Source: Erysipelotrichaceae bacterium
Lineage (GTDB): Bacteria > Bacillota_I > Bacilli_A > Erysipelotrichales > Erysipelotrichaceae
Assembly (NCBI GenBank): GCA_024684175.1
Contig: JAIKXJ010000010.1
Location: 1 to 42,466, forward strand
Length of the DNA: 42,466 bases
Reading direction: 5' to 3'
Shown: positions 1 to 7,842 of the stretch, one piece after another
Position numbering within the stretch: the stretch's first letter is position 1
Layout: each line of letters begins with the position of its first letter
Position numbers and translations under genes: made by a program
Notes under the pieces: model-generated
Database searches by the model: none
The model's input: only the letters and a program-made list of their open reading frames with translations
Told to the model about the DNA's origin: nothing

Positions 1-1
1 G

Positions 2-2191
2 GAGTTCCAGGTCTTTTATCAGCCGAAGTTCGATGTGACTTCCGAAGTTCCGATCTTATGCTCGGCGGAAGCACTGGTCCGCTGGTTCCATCCGAAACTG
101 GGCATGGTCTCGCCGGGCGTCTTCATCCCGCTGTTTGAAGAAAACGGTCTGGTCGAGAAGCTGGATCTTTATGTCTGGCGCAAGACGGCGGCACAAATCG
201 CCGAGTGGAAAGAGAAATTCGAATCTTATATCCCGATCTCCGTCAACGTGTCGAGGATCGACATGTATGATCCGATGCTGGTGGATAATCTGCAGAAGAT
301 CCTGGAAGAGAACGGCCTGACATCGCAAGATCTGATCTTAGAGGTGACGGAATCGGCATATACGGAGAATTCCATGCAGATCATCGAGACGGCGGAAAAG
401 CTCAGGGATCTGGGTTTCAGGATCGAGATGGATGATTTCGGCACGGGCTATTCTTCTTTGAATATGATCTCTTCTTTGCCGATCGACGCAATGAAGCTCG
501 ATATGCAGTTCGTCCGGAACGCTTTCAAGGAAGGCGGCAATACCAGGATGATCGAAGTCATCGTCGATATCGCCGATTTCTTATCCGTTCCGGTCATTGC
601 GGAAGGTGTGGAGACCGAACATCAGCTCGATGAACTGAAGAGGCTGGGCTGCGACATCATTCAGGGTTATTTCTTCTCCAAACCGGTGCCGGCCATCGAA
701 TTCGAGCCGTTCATCCTGCAAAGGAAAGAAGCGCTCAAGTCTTTGGAGGCCGACAAAGATATCGAATCGACGATCAAGAAGGCACAGATCGATATCGTGA
801 AAAACAACTTCTCCCAGATCGATGAGGTGCAAGACGATTACGGTGAAAAGGGGAAGGGCATACACTTACGTACGGCGAACATCTCCTTTGCCGTCCTTGC
901 CGTCCTTTCGGCGATCGTTTTGTTCGTTATGGGCGTCAGTGTTTCCAGAGGCTACGACCGGATGCGGGAAGCTTCCGACCGCTATGCCCAAGCTCAGCAG
1001 GCGGCATACGATATGGTGAGCGGTTCCGATTATCTGACCGACCGCGTGCGCAGTTTCGTCGTGACCGGTGAACTGCAGTATCTCAATGAATTCTTTGAAG
1101 AAGTCAATGTGACCAAGCGCAGAGACAACGCCGTGTCGGATCTCGAAGAGCTTCTGGGTGAAGGTGATACTTCAGCACTGGCCAGTCTGAACAATGCCCT
1201 GGAGCTGTCCAATCAGCTGGTCGAAAAGGAATACGAGGCGATGCGTCTCATTCTGGAGACCGGAGATTACGACCGCTCTCTGGTGCCGGCGGAGATCTTG
1301 AACATCGCGCTTGCGCCGGAAGACTTGTCTCTGGACGCGGAAGGGCTTAAGGACAAGGCTCAGAGGCTGGTCTTTGATTCCGAATACATGAACTACAAAG
1401 ACCGCATCCGGGAAAATGTCTCCCTGTGTACGCAGACTTTGATCTCTTCTTCTTCCAAAGAGCTTGAACTGGCTTCCGACCGTCTGTCGATGCTGGTGAA
1501 CTTACAAAGAATGATCACGGCGTTATTCCTGCTGATCGTGCTGGGCATCATCGCGGTCATCTCTTTGCAGATACGCAATCCTTTGACCCGGATGGTGAAG
1601 AAGATGGAGGAGCATGAGATGATCGTTCCGACCGGTGTCGAGGAGCTGCGTTTCGTCGCCAGGACTTACAACAAGATCCTGAAAGAAAACCAGTCGACGC
1701 AAGACAAACTCTCCTTCGATGCCTCGCACGATGCCTTGACGGGTCTGTTCAACCGCGGTGCCTACGAATTGTTGATCCAGAGCGTCGATACGGAACATAT
1801 GGCGATGCTGATCGTGGATGTCGACCACTTCAAACAGATCAACGACACCTACGGTCACGCCATCGGTGATAAAGCTTTAAAGGCTGTCGCCGATTTATTA
1901 CGGAAGTCTTTCCGTTCGGTCGATATCATCTGCCGCTTCGGCGGGGATGAGTTCGTGGTCGTCATGACCCGTGTCAATTCTTCGATGCGCCAGCTGGTGG
2001 AAAACAAGATCTCTCAGGCCAACAAGATCCTGAAAGAACCGCACGAGGATCTGCCGCCGATCTCCTTGAGCGTCGGCGTCGCGTTCTCGGACCGCGAGAA
2101 TCCAAGCGGCAGCATCTTCGAAGATGCGGATGCCGCACTCTACCGGGTCAAGGAAGCCGGCGGAAACGGCGTCGGTTTCTACGAAGGCTGA
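2..2191 (+). CDS. EAL-sensor-GGDEF cyclic-di-GMP turnover protein (5' partial)
   Basis: The frame is open from the first bases, so the true start lies upstream; GTG at 35 falls inside the EAL domain and is not the start. The visible 729 codons give a complete-looking EAL phosphodiesterase domain (EALVRW, SVNVS, EVTES, MDDFGTGYSS, MKLD, AEGVET, QGYFFSKP). A membrane helix follows (about 874-945), then a helical extracytoplasmic segment, a second membrane helix (about 1500-1570), a HAMP-like stretch and a GGDEF domain near 1700-2180 with an intact GGDEF motif and an RxxD inhibitory site (RSVD) five residues before it. All catalytic residues I can check are present, so both synthesis and hydrolysis of c-di-GMP are plausible. 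The extracytoplasmic part resembles the four-helix sensors of chemoreceptors. Domain order is the reverse of the usual GGDEF-EAL; an upstream domain may be missing from the window. Confidence 0.93.
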   Translation, partial: EFQVFYQPKFDVTSEVPILCSAEALVRWFHPKLGMVSPGVFIPLFEENGLVEKLDLYVWRKTAAQIAEWKEKFESYIPISVNVSRIDMYDPMLVDNLQKILEENGLTSQDLILEVTESAYTENSMQIIETAEKLRDLGFRIEMDDFGTGYSSLNMISSLPIDAMKLDMQFVRNAFKEGGNTRMIEVIVDIADFLSVPVIAEGVETEHQLDELKRLGCDIIQGYFFSKPVPAIEFEPFILQRKEALKSLEADKDIESTIKKAQIDIVKNNFSQIDEVQDDYGEKGKGIHLRTANISFAVLAVLSAIVLFVMGVSVSRGYDRMREASDRYAQAQQAAYDMVSGSDYLTDRVRSFVVTGELQYLNEFFEEVNVTKRRDNAVSDLEELLGEGDTSALASLNNALELSNQLVEKEYEAMRLILETGDYDRSLVPAEILNIALAPEDLSLDAEGLKDKAQRLVFDSEYMNYKDRIRENVSLCTQTLISSSSKELELASDRLSMLVNLQRMITALFLLIVLGIIAVISLQIRNPLTRMVKKMEEHEMIVPTGVEELRFVARTYNKILKENQSTQDKLSFDASHDALTGLFNRGAYELLIQSVDTEHMAMLIVDVDHFKQINDTYGHAIGDKALKAVADLLRKSFRSVDIICRFGGDEFVVVMTRVNSSMRQLVENKISQANKILKEPHEDLPPISLSVGVAFSDRENPSGSIFEDADAALYRVKEAGGNGVGFYEG

Positions 2192-2198
2192 ATCGGGG

Positions 2199-2228
2199 CT
2201 GACAAAACGGCCTGAATAAATGTACAAT
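2199..2228 (+). promoter_or_regulatory. Promoter of the EIIA gene
   Basis: CTGACA at 2199-2204 and TACAAT at 2223-2228 are separated by 18 bases. It lies in the gap after the c-di-GMP gene, about 35 bases before the EIIA start codon. Assigned by sequence match only. Confidence 0.5.
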
Positions 2229-2265
2229 AATTACATAAGAATAGAATAAAGAAAGGAAAATGATA

Positions 2266-2778
2266 ATGGGCTTATTCGACAAATTATTTAAGAAAGAAGA
2301 AGAGGTAGTATTACCTGAACTGAATGTTTCCGATGAGGATATCGTAGCGATCGCCGACGGTGAGATCATCGACATCGCGACGGTCTCGGATGCGGTTTTC
2401 GCCGAGCAGATGATGGGCAAATCCACGGCCTTCAAGTACAACAAGGACAAAGTCGTCCTGTGCTCTCCGGCTAACGGTACTTTGGGTGTTCTGTTCCCGA
2501 CCGGCCATGCCTATGGTATTTTGATGAATGATGGTGTCGAGCTCTTAGTCCATTGCGGTGTCGATACGGTCAATGCCAACGGCGACGGTTTCAAGCTCTT
2601 GGGCAAGAAACAGGGCGATGCCGTCAAGGCCGGCGATCCGATCGTCGAAGTCGATGTCAAGAAACTGTCCGCAAAATATGATATGTCCACGATGCTGATC
2701 ATCACCAATGCCAACGGCAAGGAACTCGATTTCATCGCTCCGCAGCCGGTCACAAGAGGACAGAAGGTCACGAAATAA
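2266..2778 (+). CDS. crr: PTS glucose-type EIIA component
   Basis: A soluble phosphocarrier that takes phosphate from HPr and passes it to the EIIB domain of sugar permeases. The 170-residue protein carries the EIIA-Glc signature: an IADGEIIDIATVSDAVFAEQMMGK start, the first histidine in GHAYGI, and the phosphorylated histidine in LLVHCGVDTV. It has no IIB or IIC domain. ATG at 2260 is only two bases from the GAAAGGA ribosome site, so ATG at 2266, eight bases away, is preferred. The gene is alone between its own promoter and a terminator. It may serve the EIIBC permease at 7843, which lacks EIIA; that partnership is inference. Confidence 0.93.
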   Translation: MGLFDKLFKKEEEVVLPELNVSDEDIVAIADGEIIDIATVSDAVFAEQMMGKSTAFKYNKDKVVLCSPANGTLGVLFPTGHAYGILMNDGVELLVHCGVDTVNANGDGFKLLGKKQGDAVKAGDPIVEVDVKKLSAKYDMSTMLIITNANGKELDFIAPQPVTRGQKVTK

Positions 2779-2786
2779 TTTCGATC

Positions 2787-2812
2787 AAGGAGCTTGTGCT
2801 CCTTTTTCTTTC
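2787..2812 (+). terminator. Terminator of the EIIA gene
   Basis: Stem AAGGAGC (2787-2793) and GCTCCTT (2798-2804) around a TTGT loop, followed by TTTCTTTC. It lies nine bases after the EIIA stop codon. Confidence 0.85.
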
Positions 2813-2816
2813 GTTT

Positions 2817-2851
2817 ATAGAAAAGAAACAAACAGCAGGCGCTGTTTGTTT
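2817..2851 (-). terminator. Terminator of the LysR gene
   Basis: A perfect 11-bp stem (2826-2836 with 2841-2851) with a four-base loop touches the stop codon of the minus-strand LysR gene. On the minus strand it is followed by a T-rich tract. It could also back up the plus-strand terminator just before it. Confidence 0.8.
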
Positions 2852-3768
2852 TAGTGTAAGTCGGAATAGAGGGAAGAATGTTTCAGCAGATGACAGAAAC
2901 GTTCCAGCGCCGGATCTTTGGAGTCTTTCTTCCAGATGGCGTGGATCTCTTCCACTTCTTCCGCACCCTTCATCGGTAAGAAGACGAGACCTTCGGCATT
3001 GTTGATCTTCTTGACGCAGTAGTCCGGCATGATGGAGATGCCTTCTTCCGAGGCGACCATGATCAGGATGGATTCGACGTCGGTGGAGCGGCAGAGGATC
3101 TGCGGTTTGAAACCGGCTTTGTGGTAAAGTTCCATGAATTGCGAATCGCCGTAGTTGTCGGAGAGCTCGGAGGGGGACATGTAGATGATCGATTCGCCTT
3201 TTAAGTCAGTCCTTTCCAGATATTCTTTGCGGCTCAGCGGATGGGAGGCGTAGAGGGCGGCATAGAGCCTGGCTTTTTCGATCTCGACAGCTTCAAAGCC
3301 TTCGGAAGATTTCAGGTTGGTGGAGTCCCAGGTGAAGATGATGTCGTATTCGCCGTTCTGTAAACCGGCAGCCAGCTTGTCGGAGGTATCGCGGTAGCAC
3401 ATCAGCAAGACGCCCGGCACCATGCGGTGGAAGGTCCTTAACTGATCGGATAAGCCGCTTCGTTCATAGCCTTTGATGTAGCCGATCCGCAGTGTTCCGA
3501 AGATGCCGGTGGAAGCTTCGGCAGCCCGCTGCCTGGCGTCGCCGAGGCGTTTCAGGATCGATCTTGCGTCGTTCAAAAAACTGGCACCGGCCGAGGTCAG
3601 AGTGACGGGTCTGGTGGAGCGGTCGAAGAGTTTGAGCCCCAGATCTTCTTCCAATGCTTTGATCTGCTGGGTCATGGCGGTCTGGGTGATGTAGTTTTCT
3701 TCGGCAGCGGCCGAGAAGGAGCCGGTATCGGCAACGGAGATGAAGTATTTCAGCTGATTCGTATTCAT
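2851..3768 (-). CDS. LysR family transcriptional regulator
   Basis: A 305-residue protein of normal LysR length. The N-terminal winged helix-turn-helix is clear (residues about 1-60: NQLKYFISVADTGSFSAAAE, then TQQIKALEEDLGLKLFDRS). The remainder (about 90-295) fits the periplasmic-binding-protein-like effector domain. The gene diverges from the YitT-like membrane protein gene at 3853 with an 84-base shared region, the usual arrangement for a LysR regulator and its target. The effector cannot be told from sequence. The dipeptide pattern of the effector domain resembles aromatic or branched-chain regulators only loosely, so no specific name is given. Confidence 0.92.
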   Translation of the reverse strand: MNTNQLKYFISVADTGSFSAAAEENYITQTAMTQQIKALEEDLGLKLFDRSTRPVTLTSAGASFLNDARSILKRLGDARQRAAEASTGIFGTLRIGYIKGYERSGLSDQLRTFHRMVPGVLLMCYRDTSDKLAAGLQNGEYDIIFTWDSTNLKSSEGFEAVEIEKARLYAALYASHPLSRKEYLERTDLKGESIIYMSPSELSDNYGDSQFMELYHKAGFKPQILCRSTDVESILIMVASEEGISIMPDYCVKKINNAEGLVFLPMKGAEEVEEIHAIWKKDSKDPALERFCHLLKHSSLYSDLH

Positions 3769-3817
3769 AGGGACCTCTACTATAAGTTTATCTTATATTA
3801 TTATGCAAAATATGGCC

Positions 3818-3846
3818 TTAACAGGCAAGAGTATGGGTGGTTTAAT
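3818..3846 (+). promoter_or_regulatory. Leaderless promoter of the YitT-like gene
   Basis: TTAACA at 3818-3823 and TTTAAT at 3841-3846 with exactly 17 bases between them. Only six bases (ATAACT) separate the -10 from the ATG at 3853, so the predicted transcription start coincides with the A of the start codon. The nearest purine-rich block (GGGTGG, 3835-3840) would lie outside such a transcript. Confidence 0.55.
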
Positions 3847-3852
3847 ATAACT

Positions 3853-4491
3853 ATGAATCATATTAAGCTTCAAGGGCAGACGATCCGGGACTACCTGATG
3901 CTGAGCATCGGGACTTTACTGATCGCCTTGGCGGTCAAAGAATATCTCATCCCCTGCCGTATCGTGACCGGGTCGGTCTCCGGGCTGGCTTTACTGATCG
4001 GGGAAGTCCTGCCTTTGAATGAATCGATGATCGTATTGGCGCTGAACATCAGCTGTCTGGGTATCGGTGTACGTTACCTGGGCAATAAGTTTGGTGTGCG
4101 CTGTGTCTATATCTCCGTATTGCTTCCTTTGCTGATGGCTGTCTTACCAGAAAGCGAGAGCCTGCTGACCTCTTTCAAGACGGTCAACGTGCTGATCTTC
4201 TTATGTCTGCTGACGGCGGGTCAAAGCATCATGTTACATCTGGAGACGACCTCCGGCGGGCTCGATACGATCGCGGAAGTCCTGGCGAGGAAGCTTCATG
4301 TCCCGACCGGGATGATGATCGGCGTCTTAGGCGCGCTGGTCTCCGTTCTGACGGTCGGCATCTACGGTACGGAAACGGCGGTCTTAGGCGTTCTGGCTAC
4401 CTTGAGCAACGGCTTGATGATCCATGCCGCGGGCATGGTCAAGGATCTCAAGATCCGTCCGCTCAAATCCCGCATCAAGGCAAGCGCATAA
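3853..4491 (+). CDS. YitT/DUF161-type membrane protein
   Basis: A 212-residue integral membrane protein with about five or six hydrophobic segments. The first (SIGTLLIALAVKEYLIP) and the GSVSGLALL and TTSGGLDTIAEVLARK motifs match the YitT family (DUF161). Full-length YitT proteins usually end with a soluble DUF2179 domain of about 80 residues; here the protein stops shortly after the last helix, so it is a short form. The biochemical function of the family is not established. It is transcribed divergently from a LysR regulator, which suggests an exporter- or stress-type target. Its promoter appears leaderless. An intrinsic terminator overlaps its stop codon. Confidence 0.82.
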   Translation: MNHIKLQGQTIRDYLMLSIGTLLIALAVKEYLIPCRIVTGSVSGLALLIGEVLPLNESMIVLALNISCLGIGVRYLGNKFGVRCVYISVLLPLLMAVLPESESLLTSFKTVNVLIFLCLLTAGQSIMLHLETTSGGLDTIAEVLARKLHVPTGMMIGVLGALVSVLTVGIYGTETAVLGVLATLSNGLMIHAAGMVKDLKIRPLKSRIKASA

Positions 4492-4516
4492 AGAGCCCGG
4501 TGCTCTTTTTTCTTTT
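4490..4516 (+). terminator. Terminator overlapping a stop codon
   Basis: Stem AAAGAGC (4490-4496) and GCTCTTT (4502-4508) with loop CCGGT, then a T-rich run. The last base of the TAA stop of the YitT-like gene is inside the stem. Confidence 0.85.
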
Positions 4517-4553
4517 CTTGAGGTAAAATGAACTTGTTCGGGAGGGAAGAAGA

Positions 4554-5099
4554 ATGAAACTGTTGATCGCATCGGATATCCACGGAAGCAGCTTTTATTG
4601 TGAGAAGCTGATGGAACGCTATGAGGAAGAAAAGCCGGACAAGGTCTTACTGCTGGGAGACATCCTGTATCACGGACCGCGCAACGATCTGCCCGATCTC
4701 TATGCGCCGAAGGGCGTCATCGAAATGCTCAACCCGATCGCCGGCGAGATCTTATGCATCTGCGGCAACTGCGACTGCGATGTCGATCAGATGGTCCTGG
4801 ATTTCCCGATCCTTGCGGATTATTCCTTTCTGTACATCGACGGCGTCACGATCTATGCGACCCACGGCCACATCTATAATCAGAACAAGCCGATGAAGGG
4901 AGTGAAGGGGATCTTGCTTTGCGGACATACCCATGTGCCTGCCATCGAAGAATATGAGGATTTCACTTATCTCAATCCGGGTTCCGTTTCCATACCAAAG
5001 AAGGGTTCGAGGCATTCCTACATGATCTTTGAAGACGGTGTCTTCGTATGGAAGGATGTTTTGAGCGGCGAAGTCTATCAGGAATATAAGGCAAGATAG
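4554..5099 (+). CDS. yfcE: YfcE/MJ0936-type metallophosphoesterase
   Basis: A 181-residue cytoplasmic phosphodiesterase of the calcineurin-like fold. Metal-binding motifs appear in order: SDIHG (residues 8-12), LLGDI (about 33-37), GNCDCD (about 71-76), THGH (about 101-104) and GHTH (about 123-126). Length matches YfcE of E. coli (about 184 residues), a phosphodiesterase active on model substrates whose natural substrate is unclear. The start has a good ribosome site (GGGAGGGAAG). A TAAAAT box near 4523 may be its -10. It stands alone before a tRNA gene. Confidence 0.88.
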   Translation: MKLLIASDIHGSSFYCEKLMERYEEEKPDKVLLLGDILYHGPRNDLPDLYAPKGVIEMLNPIAGEILCICGNCDCDVDQMVLDFPILADYSFLYIDGVTIYATHGHIYNQNKPMKGVKGILLCGHTHVPAIEEYEDFTYLNPGSVSIPKKGSRHSYMIFEDGVFVWKDVLSGEVYQEYKAR

Positions 5100-5134
5100 G
5101 TCTTTCGATATTTCTGTATTTTCGAAGGCTTTTA

Positions 5135-5143
5135 TGCTATAAT
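5135..5143 (+). promoter_or_regulatory. Extended -10 promoter of the tRNA gene
   Basis: TGCTATAAT (TGnTATAAT) at 5135-5143, a perfect extended -10, with no good -35 hexamer. It lies 56 bases before the mature 5' end of tRNA-Ser. Confidence 0.6.
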
Positions 5144-5199
5144 CTAATGGCGGTATTGAAAAATATCGCAAACTGAGATTAAATAGATATTGTCAATAA

Positions 5200-5287
5200 G
5201 CTGACTTGAGAGAGCGGTTTATCCTACCATCTTGGAAAGGTGGCGTACTGAAAGGTACCACAGGTTCGAATCCTGTAGTCAGCGCCA
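5200..5287 (+). tRNA. tRNA-Ser (anticodon GGA)
   Basis: A class II tRNA. The acceptor arm GCTGACT (5200-5206) pairs with AGTCAGC (5277-5283), followed by discriminator G and encoded CCA. The anticodon stem CCATC/GGTGG encloses loop TTGGAAA with anticodon GGA at 5234-5236, reading UCC and UCU. A long variable arm (5244-5259) with a GTAC/GTAC stem is typical of serine tRNA. The T arm ACAGG-TTCGAAT-CCTGT (5260-5276) is perfect. The D arm (5209-5225) keeps GAGCGGTTTA but its stem is weak, with one A-C mismatch in the register I can draw. Confidence 0.95.
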
Positions 5288-5290
5288 TTG

Positions 5291-5326
5291 AAAAAATACC
5301 TTTATCTTCGCGATAAAGGTTTTTTA
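5291..5326. terminator. Bidirectional terminator between tRNA-Ser and RpiR gene
   Basis: Stem ACCTTTATC (5298-5306) and GATAAAGGT (5312-5320) flanked by an A-run on the left and a T-run on the right, so it can work on both strands. The stop codon of the minus-strand RpiR gene (5324-5326) is in the T-run. Confidence 0.85.
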
Positions 5327-6151
5327 TTTGTTCTGATGCAAGACGTAACAGTCGTGGAAGAACAGGTCGAAAAAGAAGGTCAGACCGTAGTTGTTGTAGA
5401 CGTTGCGGTCGGTGACGATCTTGCGGGAGGAGATCCGGTTTTCCTCGCCGAGATAATAGATGAAGGAATAGGTGTTTTCAAAAGCGGTCGTATGGTTGAG
5501 CGTGATCAGGACTTTTCTGGCTTTGAAGTCTCTGATCTGATCGTTGATCGCCAAAGCGAAGTTACCGGTCACGGAACAGACCAGAAGAAGATCGTCTTTT
5601 TTGAGTGTCGCCAACAAGTCGGTGTTTTCGTTGGCGGAGGTGATGATGCGGATCAGCTTGCCGGTCGTCAGGATCTGCTGCTGGAAGAGTTTGCAGGCAT
5701 GAGAAGAATCTTCCGCTGTCAGGATGACGGTCTGACCGGCATCGTGAAAGATGTTCAGCAGTTTCTTATAGGAAGCGGAGAGCGTGGCTTTTTTGATGTC
5801 GTTGCCCATCGCATCCAGGCTTTTCTGTAAAAAATCGCGGTAGCCGGTATGATCTGTGTAGTCTTTGAAGCTGTCTTCGTGACGGATGACTTCGTCCAAA
5901 GAAGCTTTCAGCTGCGTATAGGTATCATAGCCGATGTTTTTGATGAAACGTTGTATGGAGGATCTGGAGACGAAGCACTCTTCGGCGATCTTGTAGATGC
6001 TGGTGTCTTTGAGCTGACGCAGGTGCGTGAGAAAATAGCGGGCGATCACAAAGTCCGTGTCGTTTTCGTCATTGCGGTTGAGGTGCGACAGCAATGAGGT
6101 CAGCAGATTGAAGCGGGAGATCGTGTAATCGGAATTGTATTTTTCTTTCAT
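5324..6151 (-). CDS. RpiR/MurR family transcriptional regulator
   Basis: A 275-residue regulator with an N-terminal RpiR helix-turn-helix (residues about 1-85; SIYKIAEECFVSRSSIQRFIKNIGY is the DNA-reading part) and a C-terminal SIS sugar-phosphate-binding domain (about 110-240; QTVILTAEDSS and LLLVCSVTGNF are the phosphate-loop regions). It is divergent from the beta-glucoside operon at 6284, so the effector is probably a phosphorylated beta-glucoside or its product; this is inference from position. No ribosome site is visible before the ATG. A TGGTATCA half-site ten bases upstream of the start suggests autoregulation. Confidence 0.88.
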   Translation of the reverse strand: MKEKYNSDYTISRFNLLTSLLSHLNRNDENDTDFVIARYFLTHLRQLKDTSIYKIAEECFVSRSSIQRFIKNIGYDTYTQLKASLDEVIRHEDSFKDYTDHTGYRDFLQKSLDAMGNDIKKATLSASYKKLLNIFHDAGQTVILTAEDSSHACKLFQQQILTTGKLIRIITSANENTDLLATLKKDDLLLVCSVTGNFALAINDQIRDFKARKVLITLNHTTAFENTYSFIYYLGEENRISSRKIVTDRNVYNNYGLTFFFDLFFHDCYVLHQNK

Positions 6152-6160
6152 CTAATGAAA

Positions 6161-6233
6161 TGGTATCATCCGGGACTATTGGTGTCAAAACCTGATACCA
6201 AAGTCGATGTTTAGTATCAAAAACTGGAACCAT
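6161..6233. promoter_or_regulatory. Putative RpiR operators (two inverted repeats plus a half-site)
   Basis: Three copies of one motif lie between rpiR and the beta-glucoside operon. TTGGTGTCA-N5-TGATACCAA at 6179-6201 has one mismatch. TTAGTATCA-N5-TGGAACCAT at 6211-6233 is less perfect. A lone half-site TGGTATCA lies at 6161-6168. The two dyads have centres 32 bp apart, about three helical turns, so dimers would sit on the same face. Assignment to RpiR is inferred from position. Confidence 0.65.
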
Positions 6234-6238
6234 AGGAA

Positions 6239-6252
6239 TGTTAGCGTTTTCA
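6239..6252 (+). promoter_or_regulatory. cre site for CcpA
   Basis: TGTTAGCGTTTTCA matches the degenerate catabolite-response consensus TGWNANCGNTNWCA at every defined position. It ends immediately before the -10 box at 6253, so a bound CcpA would block the promoter of the beta-glucoside operon. Confidence 0.7.
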
Positions 6253-6258
6253 TATAAT
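6253..6258 (+). promoter_or_regulatory. -10 box of the beta-glucoside operon
   Basis: TATAAT at 6253-6258 with no good -35 hexamer, which suits a promoter controlled by other factors. The predicted RNA start is about 6265, giving a short leader with the AAGGGGGAAG ribosome site before ATG 6284. Confidence 0.65.
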
Positions 6259-6283
6259 GAAATTACATAAAAGGGGGAAGATC

Positions 6284-7810
6284 ATGAAACACAACAACAA
6301 TCCTGTTTTTCCTGAAGGTTTTCTGTGGGGTGCCTCTTCTGCTGCCTGGCAGGTCGAAGGTGCCACGGCGGAAGACGGAAGGACTCCGGCCATCATTGAC
6401 CTGAACTCCCAGACCAAGAAACCTTTCGCGGACAACTCGATCGCTTCCGATCACTATCATCATTACAAAGAAGATGTTGCCCTGATGAAAGAGTGCGGCT
6501 TCACGAGCTACCGTTTCGGTATCTCCTGGTCGAGGATCATCCCGGCGGCCGACCGCAAGGTCAATCCGAAGGGCATTGAATTCTACAACAATCTGATCAA
6601 CGAACTCAAGGCAGCCGGCATCGAGCCGATCGTCACGATCTATCACTATGACATGCCTTGCTGGGTCGATGAGAAATACGGCGGCTGGCACGACCGCGCC
6701 ATCATCGACGAGTTCGATTACTACTGCCGTGTCCTCTTCGAGAACTTCGGCGACCGCGTCAAATACTGGCTGTCGATCAACGAACAGAACATGCAGATCG
6801 TCTACGGCAAGTGGCTGGGCGTTGCCAAAGGCCTGACGGATGAGGAATGGGAAGTTCAGAAGTGGCAGATCAACCACATCATGAACATGTGCCACGCCAA
6901 AGCGGTCATCGCCTGCCATGAGATGGTCGAGGGCGGCAAGATCGGTCCGGTCCCGGGCTATGTCCCGATCTATCCGAAATCCTGCAAGCCGGAAGACCAG
7001 ATCGCGGCCATGAACGCCGAAGAGCTGACCGAAAAGATCTGGAACGATACCTACGCCTACAGAGAGTATTCCGGTTTCGTCAAGAATTACTGGAAAGAAC
7101 ACGGTATCGATCCGCAGATACAGCCGGGCGATATGGAATTACTGGCACAGGCGAAGATCGACTTCATCGCCGTCAACTGCTACCGTTCCGACTGCGGCAA
7201 GTGGCCTGATCCTTCCTATGTTCAGGAGATCGGTCTCAACAAGTACGGCCGCAAGGGCGAATTCATTTACACCAACTGGCCGGGCGAATACGCTCTGGAT
7301 CGAAACCCGTTCGTCGAGACGACGGACTGGGACTGGCATATCGACGGTGTCTGCATGCGCTATGCATTGAGATACATGTGGGATCACTACCATCTGCCGA
7401 TGGTCATCACGGAAGCTGGTTTCGGTGCCCATGAAGATATCGACGAAAACGGTGAGATCCACGATCAGTACCGTATCGATTATCTCAGAGACTACATCTA
7501 CAATGTCGGACTGGCGATCGCCGACGGCGTCGAAGTCTTCGGTTTCAACCCGTGGTCCTTCACCGACCTCTTATCCACCGGCAACGGCATGGCCAAGAGA
7601 TACGGTCTGGTCTTCGTCAACCGTACCGACGATGATCTCAGAGATATGAAGAGATATAAGAAAGATTCCTTCTACTGGTATTCCAAGCTCATTAAGTCCA
7701 ATGGTCAGGAATGGGGCTATGACATGTCGGAATGGAGGGATTTCACCAAGACCAGTGAGATCGCTTCCGATCTGAAAGACAAGATCAAAGATCCTGACTG
7801 GAACAGATAA
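6284..7810 (+). CDS. 6-phospho-beta-glucosidase, GH1 (first copy)
   Basis: A cytoplasmic GH1 hydrolase that would split phosphorylated beta-glucosides delivered by the PTS. The 508-residue protein opens with FPEGFLWGASSAAWQVEG. The acid/base glutamate is in SINEQ (Glu167), a common NEQ variant of NEP, and the nucleophile in MVITEAG (Glu377), where TENG is usual. The phosphate-recognition triad of 6-phospho enzymes is present as Ser, Lys and Tyr in DLLSTGNGMAKRY, with the same spacing as LacG. An in-frame ATG at 6257 lies in the -10 box, so ATG 6284 with its AAGGGGGAAG site is used. First gene of the operon. Confidence 0.93.
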   Translation: MKHNNNPVFPEGFLWGASSAAWQVEGATAEDGRTPAIIDLNSQTKKPFADNSIASDHYHHYKEDVALMKECGFTSYRFGISWSRIIPAADRKVNPKGIEFYNNLINELKAAGIEPIVTIYHYDMPCWVDEKYGGWHDRAIIDEFDYYCRVLFENFGDRVKYWLSINEQNMQIVYGKWLGVAKGLTDEEWEVQKWQINHIMNMCHAKAVIACHEMVEGGKIGPVPGYVPIYPKSCKPEDQIAAMNAEELTEKIWNDTYAYREYSGFVKNYWKEHGIDPQIQPGDMELLAQAKIDFIAVNCYRSDCGKWPDPSYVQEIGLNKYGRKGEFIYTNWPGEYALDRNPFVETTDWDWHIDGVCMRYALRYMWDHYHLPMVITEAGFGAHEDIDENGEIHDQYRIDYLRDYIYNVGLAIADGVEVFGFNPWSFTDLLSTGNGMAKRYGLVFVNRTDDDLRDMKRYKKDSFYWYSKLIKSNGQEWGYDMSEWRDFTKTSEIASDLKDKIKDPDWNR

Positions 7811-7842
7811 TGTCATTATCAATTTAAAGAAAGGGGTAAATA

